Shown here: positions 10,291 through 19,070 of the stretch, one piece after another
Position numbering within the stretch: the first letter of the stretch is position 1
Layout of the letters: the number at the start of each line of letters is the position of its first letter
Source of the DNA: Cristatella mucedo
Lineage: Eukaryota; Bryozoa; Phylactolaemata; Cristatellidae
Direction: 5' to 3'
DNA: 64,000 nt
Assembly: GCA_009760855.2 (NCBI GenBank)
Contig: WPIO01000046.1
Coordinates: 1,365,001 to 1,429,000, forward strand
Made by a program: the position numbers and the translations under genes
Notes under the pieces: generated by a model
The model's input: the letters and a program-made list of their open reading frames with translations, nothing else
Told to the model about the DNA's origin: nothing
Database searches by the model: none

Positions 10291-12682
10291 CAACACATGT
10301 GTATAGCACCCATAGAGAACTTGATCTCTCCTCTCTCTTTCTCTGTCTGTCTCTCTCTAGGCACTTTACATGTGGTGCAAAGGAAGCAAGATCATACGGT
10401 TAGTGGTAACATGCACAATGTATGTCAACAAGCAGAACATGGTTAGGGCGACCTGCACAGTATCAACATGTAAATGTGGTTGGAAGCAGCATGTACAGTG
10501 TCACCATGCATAAGCACATAAATAGAGGAACAATCACAAGGACCCACCAAATACTGTCAACAAAATGTGCATGTTTAGCTTCTTTGCAAATGTCGTCAAG
10601 TGGGGGGTGTCGTGACAGCAGTTGGGAGAGAGTTCCAGACTTTAGAAGCAAAAATGCTACAGACGGCAACAGCACACTTACTTCCCACATGGAGTGCATC
10701 TCCCTCTTTGTTTGCTCGTCAATGAAGTTGCGCTCCCATAGCTGCAACTCCTAATGATGAAAAACTGTACTCAATTAAAACTGCCCCAATGGAATCCTAG
10801 TACAGCACATCATAGTTTTGAGGCTACATGTGCACACATAGGCACACAAACACCGACTCTAACATCTACGCAAGTATGCGTACACGAACTCACATGCATA
10901 CAAGCACGTGCACATACGCCGTACACATAAGAAAATTGGGAGAAATGGTAGCGAAAGTAACAAGCAATGATGTATGCAGCACACACACAGTGTCTGCACG
11001 GGAAATAGTGGCTGCTGTATGGCGTGCTTGAACAACTGGCGCTGTCAGGAAACGACAACATTGCCGGCAGCAGGCATAAGGAGTATCGGCAGCACGGAAT
11101 GCAAGCAGGTACAAAGTGTACAATAGCTGCTCACAACTTGGGCAACATAGAATATACAGTATGCAATGAGTGACTGCCACACCTGAATCTGCAGCTCCAG
11201 ATCTTTGCGACGATCCTCCTGCTGCCGCCTTCGATTATCACGCTCACGTTCTCTTTCCTCTTCTCGGAGGCGATTAAGCAGCGCCGAGGAGGACGACCCA
11301 TCGAGGGCACCCAAAGACCCGGCGCAAGGCAGCGGCGTTACCGGTGCACGACGTATCCGCCGGCCGGCCGGAGATTCCGAGTCTAAAGCCTCCTTTGTGT
11401 TGCCATCGTCTGCAGCCGATTGCACTGAAGCACCACTCGAGTCGATCCCAGCCAGGCCCGAGATAGCTTCGAAGGTCGTCTTCACACGTACCTCCCTGAG
11501 CAGCAGACAGTGGCCCGTTACAATCTTAGCAGCCTGAGCAGGCAATCTCGCGCCGTAAGCAACCACCACAGAATGCCAAAAGCTTCGAGGCCAGCCAACC
11601 AGTCAAATGTACCTTGACAACAATCGCAGCTTTACTTCAAACATGTGTTCAAGCTTTTGTGCTTTCTTGGATACATAGTGATCAGGTCCATTGAAACGAT
11701 AGCAATTCTCGAGCATTAATCTGAAATCTTTCACAAAATACGTGATAGATGGGTACTCCCGATTTTTAAACTTGTCTTGCACTATAAAAGAAATGACACA
11801 ATTGTGTATGCCAGCAATGAGAACTGCAATTAAGATGCCACGAGCATGTGCAGTCAGTTGCAAGAGTTCATCAGGCGATCTTGTAGCCTAACTGTGGTCA
11901 TTCATAACTTGGCACAACAAATGCAGTAACTACAAAACAAATCCTCCGAGTTCCCCAAAGTTAGTAGTCATCGGTGCTTAATAGGTCAAGGACAGACTCA
12001 ACTCTTAGAAATAAAAGGCTCGATGCATTTTAAAGAGGCTGGAGGACCCTAAAAAGACGTGGCGCACACGAGCTTACTCTGTGTTAGCCACATCGGGGAT
12101 GCAATCTTTTCTCTGTATTGAGGATCTTCACTATCGTTGACAGGGTAGTTCATAAACAACGTATTGACTGACTTGGAGTTGTTGCTCATAAGCTCCCTAA
12201 GGATCCTATAACCTATTCGCATAAAAACTGAAGTCAAGCACAACGCCACAGCATCTGAAGGTTAATGCAAAGCGCAGACATTCAACGACGGATTTACATA
12301 GCCAGTGAATTATAAGAAAGATGAAAGCAGAAAAGCGAAGATCGCGGCCACGGATCAAGAAGAAAGGCCCTAGGACAAAATAAGCGAGCGAACAATTACC
12401 TTGCTTCAATTCGTACGCAGTAGGATCGTCGGCAGCCCCAAGGTCCGGCAGGTCACTTTTCGGCCGACGTCCTCTTTTCTTAGGCAGTGTCGAGGCTGAC
12501 ATATCAGGAACTTCGGCTCGTTCGCTAACGATCGCCGTAAAATGCTCGTCCTCAGCCTCTCCAGGGCTGCCTCTGACATCGCATGATGAGCCGCAGTCTA
12601 TCAGCGTAACGTCTATGTCCATATCGCCCGGCATCTCAGACCCAAATTTTAGCATTTCGCCGTCGGACACGGCGTAATCCAT
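4827..12682 (-). CDS. BRD10: BRD10 (KIAA2026)-like bromodomain protein, 8 assembled exons
   Basis: Eight exons joined by GT-AG introns in consistent phase give 524 residues without a stop: 12682-12400, 12227-12078, 11781-11613, 11495-11183, 10741-10682, 9086-8926, 8782-8536 and 5015-4827. Order of parts: a basic AT-hook-like segment (KKRGRRPK), a bromodomain (about residues 95-200) with NCYRFNG carrying the acetyl-lysine-contacting Asn near residue 175, an Arg/Glu-rich coiled coil, then LPQIGHFL, an LEALCEHC-like WHIM1 helix region and a WHIM2-like block (SILGVDADG, HFPQFRNTDVRVY). From family knowledge, vertebrate BRD10 has this same order; the DDT/WHIM-type modules suggest a chromatin-binding nuclear protein, but the molecular role is poorly known. 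The C-terminus is not defined here; the vertebrate protein is far longer, so more exons should follow towards position 1. Introns hold L2 tails, SINEs and a Tc1 remnant. The name rests on remembered family motifs. Confidence 0.83.
5020..6225. other. intron sequence, nothing recognised
   Basis: About 1.2 kb of the intron between BRD10-like exons 7 and 8, next to the Tc1 remnant. No convincing coding frame or known repeat was seen on either strand. Confidence 0.35.
6228..7230 (-). mobile_element. decayed Tc1/mariner transposase in an intron
   Basis: On the minus strand, from about 7205 to 7030, the frame reads EGQIVTYHKMDLSNVKVARK, then GFKSEGSVRHNL and VRRPKK: the N-terminal helix-turn-helix pair of Tc1 transposases ending in a GRPRK-like motif. 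Near 6530-6500 another frame gives WQMDNDPKHA, the second catalytic Asp region (QDNDPKHT type). 6497-6228 gives VRVLIWPSQSPDLNPIEH and finishes VIKNRGGLTY, the typical C-terminus. The pieces lie in order in different frames, with stops between them, so the gene is dead. I did not identify terminal inverted repeats. It sits in the 3.5-kb intron of the BRD10-like gene. Confidence 0.88.
7625..7862 (+). mobile_element. short reverse-transcriptase fragment with internal duplication
   Basis: Encodes CGIPQGSVLGPLF and, after a 58-bp tandem duplication, YADDTQLY: two RT motifs of an L2/CR1 or related LINE, far closer together than in an intact RT. The duplication breaks the frame. No other part of the element is visible. 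Confidence 0.8.
7707..7822. repeat. 58-bp perfect tandem duplication
   Basis: A unit starting GGACCGTTGTTTGTCTTCC is repeated twice at period 58 (7707-7764 and 7765-7822), apparently without a mismatch. 58 is not a multiple of 3, so it shifts the RT frame. Confidence 0.92.
7863..8384. other. intron sequence, nothing recognised
   Basis: AT-rich sequence between the RT fragment and a SINE-A copy, without a supported feature. Confidence 0.35.
8385..8522 (-). mobile_element. SINE-A (tRNA-derived), minus copy
   Basis: The reverse strand reads CTGGTTTGGCCCAGTGGTTA (A-box region), a spacer, then GTCGTGGGCTCGAGCCC (B-box-like), followed by GTGTGAAGCG and AATAGAGACT. The same order is seen at 15320, 45990, 58660, 61230 and 62945. 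It starts 14 bases from BRD10-like exon 7. Confidence 0.8.
8536..8782 (-). CDS. BRD10: BRD10-like exon 7 (WHIM1-like region)
   Basis: Begins MRNHAPMPFAVWEAKL after acceptor GGTCCCCAG and contains LGIDNRFFGIVG, NPLPRKSFADLF and QKVWILKALCEHCM. The donor is ATG|GTAAGC. It corresponds to the segment of BRD10 with the WLLKGLCDFV-type helix. Length 247 bp. A SINE-A copy begins only about 14 bases after the donor. Confidence 0.86.
8926..9086 (-). CDS. BRD10: BRD10-like exon 6 (DDT/WHIM-like helices)
   Basis: Reads LPQIGHFLCLF, then LSITEVSQHELERILLMP and TLMTSLLSTPQQR. The acceptor is GTTGTAG and the donor is CAG|GTGAAA. This is one of the best conserved parts of BRD10. Length 161 bp; phase 0 in, phase 2 out. 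Confidence 0.85.
9366..9476. repeat. (TA)n(TGTA)n(TA)n microsatellite
   Basis: About 24 bases of TA, 60 bases of TGTA and 24 bases of TA, nearly symmetrical. It produces Tyr-Ile and Tyr-Val shadow frames. It lies in the intron between BRD10-like exons 5 and 6. Confidence 0.97.
9580..9735 (-). mobile_element. SINE-B (tRNA-derived), minus copy
   Basis: The reverse strand has a good B box (GGTTCGAATCC, about 9671-9687), then a body ending in GGCTGTTAATCGGCTAA, shared with copies at 18090, 41465, 59775 and 61735. The head is diverged. Confidence 0.75.
10250..10665 (-). mobile_element. L2 LINE 3' end fragment
   Basis: An AAT-repeat tail (10255-10286), then the minus-strand L2 3' end: a GGCACTTTACATGTGGTGCAA equivalent, the 3' UTR words and the last RT codons. 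It lies in the intron directly after BRD10-like exon 5, in the gene's own orientation. A TC-rich expansion sits inside it at 10325-10360. Confidence 0.82.
10682..10741 (-). CDS. BRD10: BRD10-like exon 5 (60-bp exon)
   Basis: A 20-codon exon reading LWERNFIDEQTKREMHSMWE between GAGTTGCAG and GAA|GTAAGTG. It joins ...LELQIQ to LPQIGHFL in phase 0 on both sides, as in the vertebrate family. An L2 3' tail fragment ends about 17 bases beyond its donor. Confidence 0.82.
10820..10925. repeat. CA-rich degenerate microsatellite
   Basis: Imperfect CACA/ACGCA sequence in the intron between BRD10-like exons 4 and 5, giving Thr-His shadow frames. Confidence 0.6.
11183..11495 (-). CDS. BRD10: BRD10-like exon 4 (linker and coiled coil)
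   Basis: Begins EVRVKTTFEAISG after acceptor TGCTGCTCAG. It runs through a low-complexity Ser/Ala linker into a charged coiled coil (LREEERERERDNRRRQQED) and ends LELQIQ|GTGTGG. The donor is less canonical than the others. Length 313 bp, entering in phase 2 and leaving in phase 0. Confidence 0.8.
11613..11781 (-). CDS. BRD10: BRD10-like exon 3 (bromodomain C-terminal half)
   Basis: Encodes QDKFKNREYPSITYF, then DFRLMLENCYRFNG and the C-helix (KKAQKLEHMFEVKLRLLSR). The acceptor is TTTTATAG and the donor is AAG|GTACAT. The Asn of RFNG is the expected acetyl-lysine contact, with Phe in place of the usual Tyr before it. Its phases fit exons 2 and 4. Confidence 0.88.
12078..12227 (-). CDS. BRD10: BRD10-like exon 2 (bromodomain N-terminal half)
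   Basis: Encodes FMRIGYRILRELMSNNSK and ends ...IASPMWLTQ plus one base. The acceptor is TGACTTCAG and the donor is A|GTAAGC. PMWL corresponds to the P-M-D/W-L motif of the bromodomain ZA loop. Length 150 bp; phases 1 and 1 match its neighbours. Confidence 0.85.
12400..12682 (-). CDS. BRD10: BRD10-like exon 1 (start codon)
   Basis: Starts at ATG 12682-12680 (MDYAVSDGEM). The frame is open upstream to about 12703, but no better ATG is present. It holds an acidic N-terminus and the basic KKRGRRPK patch. The donor is G|GTAATT after ...ELKQ, leaving one base (phase 1). An acceptor-like CTTTAG lies about 30 bases upstream of the ATG (near 12711), so a 5' UTR intron or trans-splice site is possible. 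Confidence 0.75.
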
Positions 12683-12710
12683 GTGTTTCCGAGGATTCAG
12701 CACGAATGTC

Positions 12711-13310
12711 CTCCTAAAGGTATACGATATATATTAAGGCAGGCATTGAGTGAGCAGTCAAAATACCCGTCTCCCAAAAATCCCGTCTCAGAGACGCTAG
12801 GAAAACAGCGGTCTCGAATCACTCTCTACGAGAATAACAGTTCAACGCCGTGGCATCATTCATCTCCGGTTTACGGCAGCAACCGAATCAAGTAAACGTA
12901 GAATCACAAGCACACAGACCATAAACTACCGCTCGATGCTACTGCCACCCGGTATACCGCAGGTACCCGCCGGACTTGAGCAAGCATGCCGGGCCGGCCG
13001 GTCCCGGGATACCCCAGAAATGCATCGCGCGCCTGAAAGTTTTTGACAAGAGGTGACGGCGCAATGCAGCCAAGCAGCACATACGTAGCAATAAGACTTC
13101 TTCCGTGAATACTGCCGGCCTACATCAGAGGTGGATCACGTCTGAAATGATGCCAGCATTATCTTCGGACTCCGCAGCAACGAGTACCCGCCGCAAAGCG
13201 CGACCCGTGGTGCGGTAGTAAATGCCGTAAACGAGTTCCGCTTATGTTGGTCGTAGCGCCGATTTTAACGTTTAAACAAAAAGAATTATCCAATATATTT
13301 GGAAATTAAA
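12711..13310. other. upstream of BRD10-like gene, no gene seen
   Basis: About 600 bases between the BRD10-like start and a possible minus-strand 3' end near 13313. It is moderately GC-rich with short CCGG-rich palindromic words around 12950-13015. It probably contains the BRD10-like promoter, but no TATA or initiator can be assigned. Confidence 0.3.
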
Positions 13311-13312
13311 AA

Positions 13313-13318
13313 TTTATT
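13313..13318 (-). terminator. possible poly(A) signal AATAAA
   Basis: The reverse strand reads CAAAATAAATTTTT here, about 360 bases after the stop of the candidate exon 13853-13680. It could end that transcript. Confidence 0.35.
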
Positions 13319-13679
13319 TTGGCTTACATACAGATTTCGCATATTTATATAAACATCAACACTACTGACTCTAGTGCCCTCGCCGTAAGGCACTCCAGCA
13401 GTTCCATAGATATAACACATTCCCTTCTTGGTGGTTTCTGTCCAGGTGGGGTGGGGAAGGGAGGAGGTCTGCTGGATGCTGTGACGTGCAATCGAAACTC
13501 ACTTCTATATCGTTGTAAATAGGAGAGAATTTTACGATAGAACGCGCCTTCATACATACCCATTGCCCAACACTGTAATGAACGGAGCGCAGCATACTAC
13601 TATGTTGGCCTAACCATCGCTAGCTGAAGGTTAAGTATTGCCTGACAATTCCGTGGCTGCGCTCTTAGCTTTGTCTTGC

Positions 13680-13853
13680 TCATTGGAAGTGCTGGAGTGG
13701 GATATGGATGAGCTGAGGTAAATCTGGGAGTTCTGTAGAGTCTTCCCCAGCCACCTGCGAACCGCGGGAGCCGCGTCGAAGCGTGCCGGCTGCTATGACC
13801 GAGCGAACCTCACTACTTCGGGTAGCAGCACAACGGGTGCAATATGCAAAGAC
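13680..13853 (-). CDS. candidate terminal exon, unrecognised
   Basis: After an acceptor-like GCTGGCTTCAG the frame reads VFAYCTRCAATRSSEVRS and ends LIHIPLQHFQ with a TGA at 13682-13680. The spacing of its two Cys residues (CTRC) hints at half a zinc site, but no family is recognised. A poly(A) signal lies downstream at 13318. The polypyrimidine tract is weak. It might be the last exon of the gene starting at 19919, but the exons between are not seen. Confidence 0.28.
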   Translation of the reverse strand, partial: VFAYCTRCAATRSSEVRSVIAAGTLRRGSRGSQVAGEDSTELPDLPQLIHIPLQHFQ

Positions 13854-13934
13854 CTGAAGCCAGCAATACGCCGTAGATGAAAAACAGCTCTCAATACTTC
13901 GCACGCAGCGCTAGCAAAACACCGTATGGATGAT

Positions 13935-15035
13935 ATTCAGCAGTATTTTTGCTTTGATCCCTCCCAGCCCTCGAGCACTTCGAATTCTCTCAACTAACTT
14001 GCTGTACGTATTGATGAAACCCGCACATGGATGGCAGCACATTTTCTTAAATTGAATGACGATAGAACTGACTTAATATTTATGGGCAAACCCAGTGTGG
14101 TTCAGAAATTGGAAAGGTTAACGCTCACAATCGGCTCTGCCAGCATATCTCCTGTTGAATCTGCACGAAATCTAGCTGTCATGTTCCAAAGTGACCTCTC
14201 GTTAGACGACCACATTAGCTCCACAATCAAGTCTCCTACTTTCAGCTACATAACATATCTAAAATCCGGCTTGTTTATTGCTTAAATCCGGCTTGTTTAG
14301 ATATGGATAGCTCATATAAGTTGGTCCATGCATTTGTGACATCCTGTCTTGACTTCTGTAACTCACTGGTTGCTGGCCTACCGGCATGTGCAATCAGGCG
14401 ATTACAGCTGGTGCAAAACTCCGCAGCTAGGCTTGTCTGTCGTGAGAGTCGCAGTTGCCACATCACACCACTTCTCGCCGACCTGCATAGGCTACCAGTC
14501 AAGCAACGGATCGACTACAAGGTTTTGTCGCTCACTTTTAGGTCACTTCATTCTTTGGCTCCAGCCTATCTCTCAGATGTACTCCCCCACCAGGCCAAGT
14601 ACCATACCACTTTCTTTTCGGAATCCAACAGCTTACCACTACCTCGTACAAATCTTAAATTATTTCGAGACCGTGCATTTAGTTCGTATGCTCCAAAGCC
14701 TGGAACACGCTCCCGACTTTTTTCACTACATCCCCTGCCTTGACCAAATGTAAAAAGAAATTAAAAACGCACCTATACATCACAGCATTTCGTGGGTCTC
14801 TCATGATTCGTCCTTTAAGTGCTTATGCGTGCTGACATTGTTGCATGCTGCCACTAACCGAACTTGCATGAAGACCCTGTGCATGTCACCCCTAACTATG
14901 TTATTCATGCTGTTTATCAAGCATGATACCACTCACCATTCGATCGTGTTTCCTTTGCAGCGAATAAAAAGTGCCTAGAAAGAGATTGAATTCGGTGAAG
15001 GCACTTTATCAAGTGTACTGTTATTATTATTAGTA
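13935..15035 (+). mobile_element. L2 LINE, 3' copy
   Basis: Starts in the RT after the YADD box (FDPSQPSSTSNSLN-like region) and runs through FLKLNDDRTDLIFMGKPS, ARNLAVMFQSDLSLDDH, SCLDFCNSLVAGLPACAIRR and PAYLSDVLPHQAKYHTT to the 3' UTR and ATTATT tail. A 22-bp repeat (AAATCCGGCTTGTTTA twice, about 14262-14300) and one frameshift break the frame. 5'-truncated. Confidence 0.9.
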
Positions 15036-15318
15036 GTAGTAAAGGCACAATAGCAGCATGCATTCTACAGTTGTTACACCAGGATGACTTCCTGCTGACT
15101 CTCTAACAGGGTCACAGCAGTTTACGCTCAGCGCTAGACTCACTGACTGGCAGGTCATTGCTCCATGACCACGACTGTGGTCCGGCACATGCCTTATATC
15201 GCAGCCAGGTCATATGTCACAATAATCGTTATCGTACATAATGCTGCTCATAAGCCTCAACTTATTGCAGCCGTTTCATATGCGTAATAATTCAGCAGTT
15301 AAGCATGCAGCTCTCAAT
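15036..15318. other. spacer, nothing recognised
   Basis: About 280 bases between an L2 tail and SINE-A, without motifs. Confidence 0.35.
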
Positions 15319-15319
15319 C

Positions 15320-15465
15320 GAGCTGGTTTGGTCCAGCGGTAAAGGTGCTCGCCCCCGACAGAGGTCTGGCTGAGGTCGTGGGCTCGAGCCCGGAGGCATA
15401 TGTGAAGCGCCTGCCTGAATAGAGATTAAGTTCTCTTGGGGCGCTATACAAATGAATCATATATA
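15320..15465 (+). mobile_element. SINE-A (tRNA-derived), best plus copy
   Basis: A-box-like TGGTCCAGCGG at 15329-15339 and B-box-like GGCTCGAGCC at 15381-15390, then TGTGAAGCGCCTGCCTGAAT and AGAGATTAAGTTCTCTTGGG with GCGCTATACAAATG. The last part matches the L2 LINE 3' end, ending in an AT-rich tail (ATATATAT). Confidence 0.85.
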
Positions 15466-15514
15466 TATCGAGGCTCAGTTGACAAGCTCACAATCGCTGA
15501 ACATTAGAGCAGCA

Positions 15515-15885
15515 GCCGGCTTTGGTCACTCAATTGTGGTTTTATGGTTTATTGCGGGTTTGTGGTTTTATCGGTATATGGGTTATATGGGATTATGATT
15601 GAATGAGTTGATGTTTTTACCAGCTGGAGCCGAAGTCTGGACAGGAGCAGGTAGACAGTGGGAAACAGGACGGAGGGGAGACCGCTGTGTAGCGTAACAC
15701 TTCGAGCCTTGATGGAATACACAAGTGTTGAAACCCTCCCCCTTTCGATATGTGCCTCTAGCAGTAGCAACTGTAACAGTAGCAGCCAGCTCCGGTCAGC
15801 CAATTGTTGTTTTAGGGTCTATTGCCGGTTTATGGTTTTATCGGTTTATGGGTTATGTGCAGTTATGGTTGAATGGCCCGTATCG
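15515..15885. repeat. diverged direct repeat, about 100 bp, 270 bp apart
   Basis: 15515-15605 and 15785-15880 share GGTTTTATCGGT, TATGGGTTATRTG and a GATTGAATG/GGTTGAATG ending in the same order. Copies are roughly 75-80% alike by eye. The family is unknown. Confidence 0.65.
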
Positions 15886-16127
15886 TGTCGAGTGCATCGA
15901 GAGATGGAGTAGGAGAGCCAGAGTTGCTAGCTACCGATCCGCCGTCAGTGGCAGACCGCCAGGCCCTGGCATCGTTGAACGTTGCTGTTAAGATATCGGT
16001 CTAGCGTATACGTAGACACTGCAACAATCAGCCATTCCCAAAAGCTTAGCCGACCCAAGACGTATGAGCAGATATAGATCGAACTGTCCAGTCACTAAAC
16101 GATGAGAGTTAAATACAGAGACATAAA

Positions 16128-16204
16128 GAGAGCGAGAGAGAGAGAGAGAGAGAGAGTGCGAGAGAAAGAGAGACAGAGAGACACAGAGAGAGATAGAAAG
16201 AGAT

Positions 16205-16297
<93 letters not shown>
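16128..16297. repeat. (AG)n microsatellite
   Basis: About 170 bases of AG with a few interruptions (AGATAGAG, AGACAGAG). It gives Leu-Ser shadow frames. Confidence 0.97.
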
Positions 16298-16299
<2 letters not shown>

Positions 16300-16398
16300 G
16301 GAAAAGAGAATGACGATAAGTAGACGCATGCGATCCGCGATAGGGTCTAACGCGCTACTAACAGGCCCGCCAAATGAACCGTAGCCACAACAGGCACC

Positions 16399-16614
16399 AT
16401 GTCGGAGGCCGAGTTTGATTTGCCTATATCTCGCACACGCAGCGTGCCTCGCGGATATCTAGGAAAGCTGATTTGGCGACACGCGAACGCTCGGGCGTGG
16501 CTCTGCAGAGCGAAGAAGAGTGGATCGAAGCAACCTCCCACCGTTACAGACGTGCGAGAAAGTGATTGCTACCAATCCTGCTGGCTTGGATATCCAACGT
16601 TATTGAGCATCTGA
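16399..16614 (+). CDS. unrecognised 71-codon open frame
   Basis: ATG in a good context (GGCACCATGTCGG) opens MSEAEFDLPISRTRSVPRGY and runs 71 codons to a TGA. No motif is recognised and no clear donor was seen. It could be a first coding exon or chance. Confidence 0.2.
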   Translation: MSEAEFDLPISRTRSVPRGYLGKLIWRHANARAWLCRAKKSGSKQPPTVTDVRESDCYQSCWLGYPTLLSI

Positions 16615-17139
16615 TTGAATTTTTGGCTGCGCTTATTTAGAGGATCATTACTCTACGTGCACGATATTCTTACGTTCTCACGATAGTCACACAAGCCTGC
16701 AGATTCATGGTACTATGCGAATGTATTATTATTATCATTATTCAGGAGGCCGTTCCAGGCCACTCATTTAAAAGTCAACACTGGAACAGTATGCACTCAG
16801 TAACTTCTGCTTAGTCAACGTCCTGCAGTTCAATCAAAGTCTCTAGTACGAGTACAAGAAGTGACTGGCCAGCTACGATCTTGCAATGAAACACACATAA
16901 TAAATCAAGAGAGTAAATTCACTCAGCTGCAAGAGGATCACTCAACGCAGTTGGCTCTATTGCGTGTGTGCAGCGACCGTCCCAGTAGCGCTAATGTAGG
17001 AGTAGTATCTCCGCTCGTTTTGGTGAGCATCTGTTGTCTCATCTTTGCATCGCTGGCATTGCACTGCAGTGGTTAGTGTCCCTCTCAGAATGGTAACTAA
17101 GAGCGCAGAAATCAACGCGGCCACAGGTAAATTCAGCGG

Positions 17140-17245
17140 CTGAGCAAGTGGGGGGCGGGAATTTACCTACCACCCCCCACCCGCTGCAGCGGAGCCATGG
17201 GGGAATAATTTATCCCTTCCCCCCCCCCCCGCTGCAGCGGAGCAG
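17140..17245. repeat. C-rich tract with repeated CCCGCTGCAGCGGAGC
   Basis: A 16-base word with a palindromic core (CCGCTGCAGCGG) occurs twice, each after a C-run, about 50 bases apart. Confidence 0.8.
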
Positions 17246-17439
17246 CGACCTGGGCCGCCCTCTACTCCTGCGTCTGCGTGCCTAGCCCGACCTTCACCAA
17301 CGATTAAAATTACGTTATACTTTTATCCGTTCGAAAACCGCAGAGTTCGTGCCGGATCAAAACTAAGATTTTTGAGCAATAATTTTCCATTACCTGTGAG
17401 TCTTGCCCCTTGTATGAAAATAGAAAATTGAATATGCTG

Positions 17440-17620
17440 TAATAATAATAATAATAATACACTTGATAAAACGCCGTCAGAGAAATAAATCTTTTTCTAG
17501 GCGCTTTACATTTGCTGCAAAGGAAACACGATCGAGTGGTGAGTGGTATCCTGCTTGATAAACAAAATGAATAACATAGTTAGGGGTGACATACACAGGG
17601 TGTTGCCCCTTTCGAAAAAG
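17440..17620 (-). mobile_element. L2 LINE 3' tail fragment
   Basis: AAT repeats followed by the reverse L2 tail (ACACTTGATAAAACGCC, CTAGGCGCTTTACATTTGCT) and about 100 bases of 3' UTR. Confidence 0.85.
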
Positions 17621-18089
17621 TCTTGCGGGTCTTACTCCTAAATTAAAATCTTGGCTCCGCCTCGGCGTAAATTGATGATCTCTTGCGGATCTCTTTCTGC
17701 TCTTTGCTTTGCTATGCTATTCCAATATTTGCTTTTTGGGTTGTTTTTCTTTTACTCGTGGATACTAAGTGGACCTCGCAGGCGATTTGTTAAACCGAGG
17801 CTTTCAAACTTAAGCATTTATTTGCTCAGCAAGAGCATTTGTCATGGCACCGGTAGTAGCAAGTGTTGCATCTGTTCATACGCATATTACTTTTTGCTAT
17901 CGGTAGATCAGTAGCCTCGAACGCCTGACGTGCCACAACCTATAGCTAGCTATCACTATCACTGTCTGTGACTGTGATTTACAGAGCACGACTGACGATC
18001 ACATGTCGCAGTGCCTGAATTTTAACCGCTGGGAACCGATTATCCGACGACACCTATGGCCAAGGCAGTGTATTAGCCAAAGCCAAGTA

Positions 18090-18275
18090 ATCCTTGCTGA
18101 TAAAACAGCCTCTTTTGTATAGCGACAGAAGAGCCTTTTAGGGCTATCACCACCGCTTGCAGTGGCGATAAAGAATCGCCCACCGCAGGAATCGAACTCT
18201 CGACCTCGGTCCCGAGGTCGTGAAAGCAACCGCCTTACCTAGTGCGCCATCACGGCTCACCAGGATAATAGCCAG
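18090..18275 (-). mobile_element. SINE-B (tRNA-derived), minus copy
   Basis: The reverse strand reads GCCGTGATGGCGCACTAGGT (A-box region), AGAGTTCGATTCCTGCGG (B box), then GATTCTTTATCGCCACTGCA, AGCCCTAAAAGGCTCTTCTG and GCTATACAAAAGAGGCTGTT. Same layout as at 59775 and 61735. Confidence 0.85.
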
Positions 18276-18299
18276 CAATTCGGTGCTAAACGAGTTGAG

Positions 18300-18510
18300 C
18301 TGATTTGAGCTCTTGGCTTTGAGCCAAACCAGAGTTGTTGTACTGGCGGCTGCTGTTGATCGCCGGTTACCCTCCATCGTTGTCAAATATATTTTGTTGT
18401 GCTACGGTTAAGAACTTATCTTAAGATTCGATGGTTCTTTAATGCTGGGCGCGTGTCCACTGCTATCGGCATACCTGCGTGCATCGGCGCTGCACCAACA
18501 GCCACGATAC
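18300..18510. repeat. diverged dispersed repeat (partner at 62360-62560)
   Basis: CCTCCATC, then TGTC, and later TGCTATCGGCATACCTGCGT with GCATCGGCGCTGCACC have ordered counterparts at 62360-62560 (GGCGTACCCACGTGCATTGG and TGCTGCACC). An unknown old repeat family is likely. Confidence 0.45.
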
Positions 18511-19070
18511 AGGGCTTCCGCTGTATGCTTCACTCGTCGGCTGAGACGTTACGTCGGCCGACGTTACGAGCGCTGTGTTTGCGGTCTTTCTCTGTCCGTA
18601 ACGCTGAAGCCGCCCGTAACCCGTCCTTAGGGATGCCTCTTGGTATTGCCCCATACCGCCTCTGTGTGATTCATCCGCCGTATTTCGAGGAGCTACGTCT
18701 CACGCCTGCAGCAGTCTCACGCCGGCCTCGGCCTCGCTCGCGCGACTGCCTTATGCTAGACGAAGCCCAGAGTTGCGGCACTCTGATGACGCGACGTCTC
18801 AGCGAGAAGTGGCACCCGCGTCGTGTAGTGCGACACCACTTGACAACGGCAGCTGGCGGCGGCGCCTACCAAACGGAGCGACAAAGCCGTCAAACGTCTC
18901 GGTTTAGCTCGATCGTCTAGATAAGCCCAAAAAGGATATTTAATGAGGGCCCAGTGCCAACGACTAGGACGTCCTCGCCATTGCCATCGTCAGCCGCCGC
19001 CATCACCGAGAGACCGCTGCTCAGACGGCTCAGCTCAGACGGCTCAGCGTGAAAATCGCGAAGGGAGATG

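Noticed and set aside
16128-16329. Leu-Ser repeat protein frames on the minus strand
   Set aside because: They are translations of the AG microsatellite; the same happens at 25075, 38590 and 51506.
18399-18920. 173-codon plus frame
   Set aside because: Its first part overlaps an old dispersed repeat, and the composition is that of GC-rich non-coding DNA.
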